Below are positions 62,612-64,000 of a DNA stretch of 64,000 nucleotides, one piece after another. The translations under genes and the position numbers were made by a program. The stretch's first letter is position 1, and each line of letters starts with the position of its first letter. Origin of the DNA: Anthoceros angustus (Eukaryota > Streptophyta > Anthocerotopsida > Anthocerotales > Anthocerotaceae); the NCBI GenBank assembly GCA_010909165.1, contig VJWM01000063.1, forward strand, positions 992,001-1,056,000, in the 5' to 3' direction. The notes beneath the pieces are model-generated. The model was given only the letters and a program-made list of their open reading frames with translations. It was not told the DNA's origin and made no database searches.

Positions 62612-63585
62612 TGGCAGTCGGAGCCTCAGCAATAGTTAAGAGGGAGGAAGAATCTTGTCTAGGCTCGGAGGCTACTGCCATGTAGCACACCTACGAGGGC
62701 CGTGCCCGTACTACGGTCACTAGAGCGGCAACAGCACTGTCCACCGCAGTACTTGGGGGAAGGGGGCCACAAGTGCCCATACCGCTGCCTGATGAAACCA
62801 CGACTACGAGCACTGCGTTGTGGCGGCTGAGGCTACAGTAGCCTCAACCGCCACTACGACCAAGGCCGCTACTACGGCAATCCTGTTGCTTCGAGACTGA
62901 TCCTATGAGAGGAACTTCCACCGCGGCACAAGGATGGAAGTGAGCCGCACAACGAAGTTCCCTCTCCCCCTTCCCCTTCCTCTCCAAGGAATCGCGGCAA
63001 GCGCCCCCAGCTCCTAGACGTCGTCGCCGCCAAGGAAGCGACAAGCTATGAGAAGGACTTCCCGGCATGAGGACCTGGACCTGCAGGATTTGGTCCGGAC
63101 CCTAGGGGCCATCTATGTGGAAAGGAGGCAGGCGGCCTTGGAGAGGGGATGGCAAAGATAGAAGCCCTCCCCCTCATCCCGCAGTTGACCGCCAGTGAAT
63201 CGGATTCACTGGACGAGGCGGAGCAGAAGGTGCTCCAATCTCCGATTCACTGGACGAGGCGGAGCAGAAGGTGCTCCAATCTCAAGAACTTCAAGGCACA
63301 CTTGTGATAAAAAATATGACTATTTAGGACACTATTCATTAGGCACTAGAAATCCAAAATTAAATATTATTTATTTCATAGGACTAGAAGTGGTTATTTA
63401 TTCAGTTAGTTGTTATATTGGTTATATTGATTACAAACACCTATAACCACCTCTACTTTATAAATACTTGCTTTGTCCATTTAATGCAATGCTACAAACA
63501 TCTTTGAGCAAGTGTGTGATTTTCATCATGATATCCGAGCACCTTGCTCTTGAGATTTTCATCATGATATCCGAGCACCTTGCTC
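62612..63585. other. Possible retroelement remainder with short duplications
   Basis: No intact gene is seen. A 41-bp tandem duplication lies at 63203-63283 (units start GATTCACTGGACGAGGCGGA). A 36-bp duplication lies at 63518-63589 (units start GATTTTCATCATGATATCCG). A TTTATAAATA box at about 63458 followed by this sequence could be part of an LTR. Confidence 0.5.
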
Positions 63586-63955
63586 TTGAGCAGGGTGTCA
63601 TTTTTGACCGAGTACTAGCTCAGTCCCCGGGAGTCATTTTGACCGAGTACTAGCTCAGTCCCCGGGAGTCATTTTGACCGAGTATTAGCTCAGTCCCCGG
63701 GAGTCATTTTGACCGAGTAGCTCAGTCCCGGGGAGTCATTTTGACCGAGTACTAGCTCAGTCCCCGGGACCGCCTACCTTGATCAGGGTGTCATTTTGAC
63801 CGAGTACTAGCTCAGTCCCCGGGAGTCATTTTGACCGAGTACTAGCTCAGTCCCCGGGACCGCCTACCTTGATCAGGGTGTCATTTTGACGAGATTAGCT
63901 CACCGAGTCATTTTGACCGAGTACTAGCTGGCCCCGGACCGCTTACCTAGCTACG
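63586..63955 (+). repeat. ~36-bp minisatellite at the right edge
   Basis: About nine copies of a 35-36 bp unit contain GACCGAGTACTAGCTCAGTC followed by CCCGGGAGTCATTTT. Two copies carry an extra 'ACCGCCTACCTTGATCAGGG' segment, giving a higher-order pattern. Later copies are decayed. Confidence 0.93.
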
Positions 63956-64000
63956 CTGTCCCACCTAGCAGGACTTTTTATGTACACCCTTGGTCATTAA

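Noticed and set aside
63586-63955. Regular repeats that could be taken for a CRISPR array
   Set aside because: The repeats are contiguous without unique spacers, the context is a plant nuclear genome, and there are no cas genes.

Overview
The window is nuclear DNA of a land plant. The protein-coding genes have many short GT-AG introns (about 50-540 bp) and belong to plant families: a REC/TSS-type clustered-mitochondria protein, an LRR receptor kinase, a TOM1-like (TOL) protein, CDKC and a plastid-targeted membrane protein. Compact introns and gene spacing would fit a bryophyte or lycophyte, but this is inference and I cannot name a species.

Region 1 (1-28787) is a tandem array of a unit of about 5.4 kb, with five units and the start of a sixth. 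Each full unit carries, on the + strand, a decayed copy of part of the last exon of the REC gene that stands on the - strand at 30-41 kb. On its other strand it carries a decayed copy of the AP2-like locus at 59.5-60.6 kb. Unit 1 has an internal 2.0 kb duplication and unit 5 a deletion of about 0.94 kb. Differences between units are mostly short indels at CG and CAG/CTG sites, while stretches without such sites are almost identical.

Region 2 (28788-41125) is gene-free DNA followed by the REC gene (23 exons, - strand). All exon phases of exons 1-22 fit. The last exon carries a nearly perfect 1.2 kb tandem duplication whose junction and a 5-nt indel break the frame of the disordered tail.

Region 3 (42588-58555) is a dense gene block: a DUF6817-type protein (-), a 1104-aa LRR receptor kinase (-), a TOL protein (-) with an in-frame TAG at a splice donor before two intact-looking tail exons, a ZNHIT2 homologue (+), an unnamed six-exon plastid membrane protein (-), and an 11-exon CDKC kinase (+).

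Region 4 (58556-64000) is AT-rich and repeat-rich. It holds a 311-aa ORF that looks like a strongly derived AP2/ERF-type protein, a broken transposon-like ORF, several short tandem duplications, and a minisatellite of about 36 bp at the right edge.

Functionally the genes are unrelated housekeeping or signalling genes: chloroplast compartment control, endosomal sorting, snoRNP/R2TP assembly, RNA polymerase II CTD phosphorylation and cell-surface signalling. The unusual part is the array, a chimera of fragments related to two loci elsewhere in the same window.
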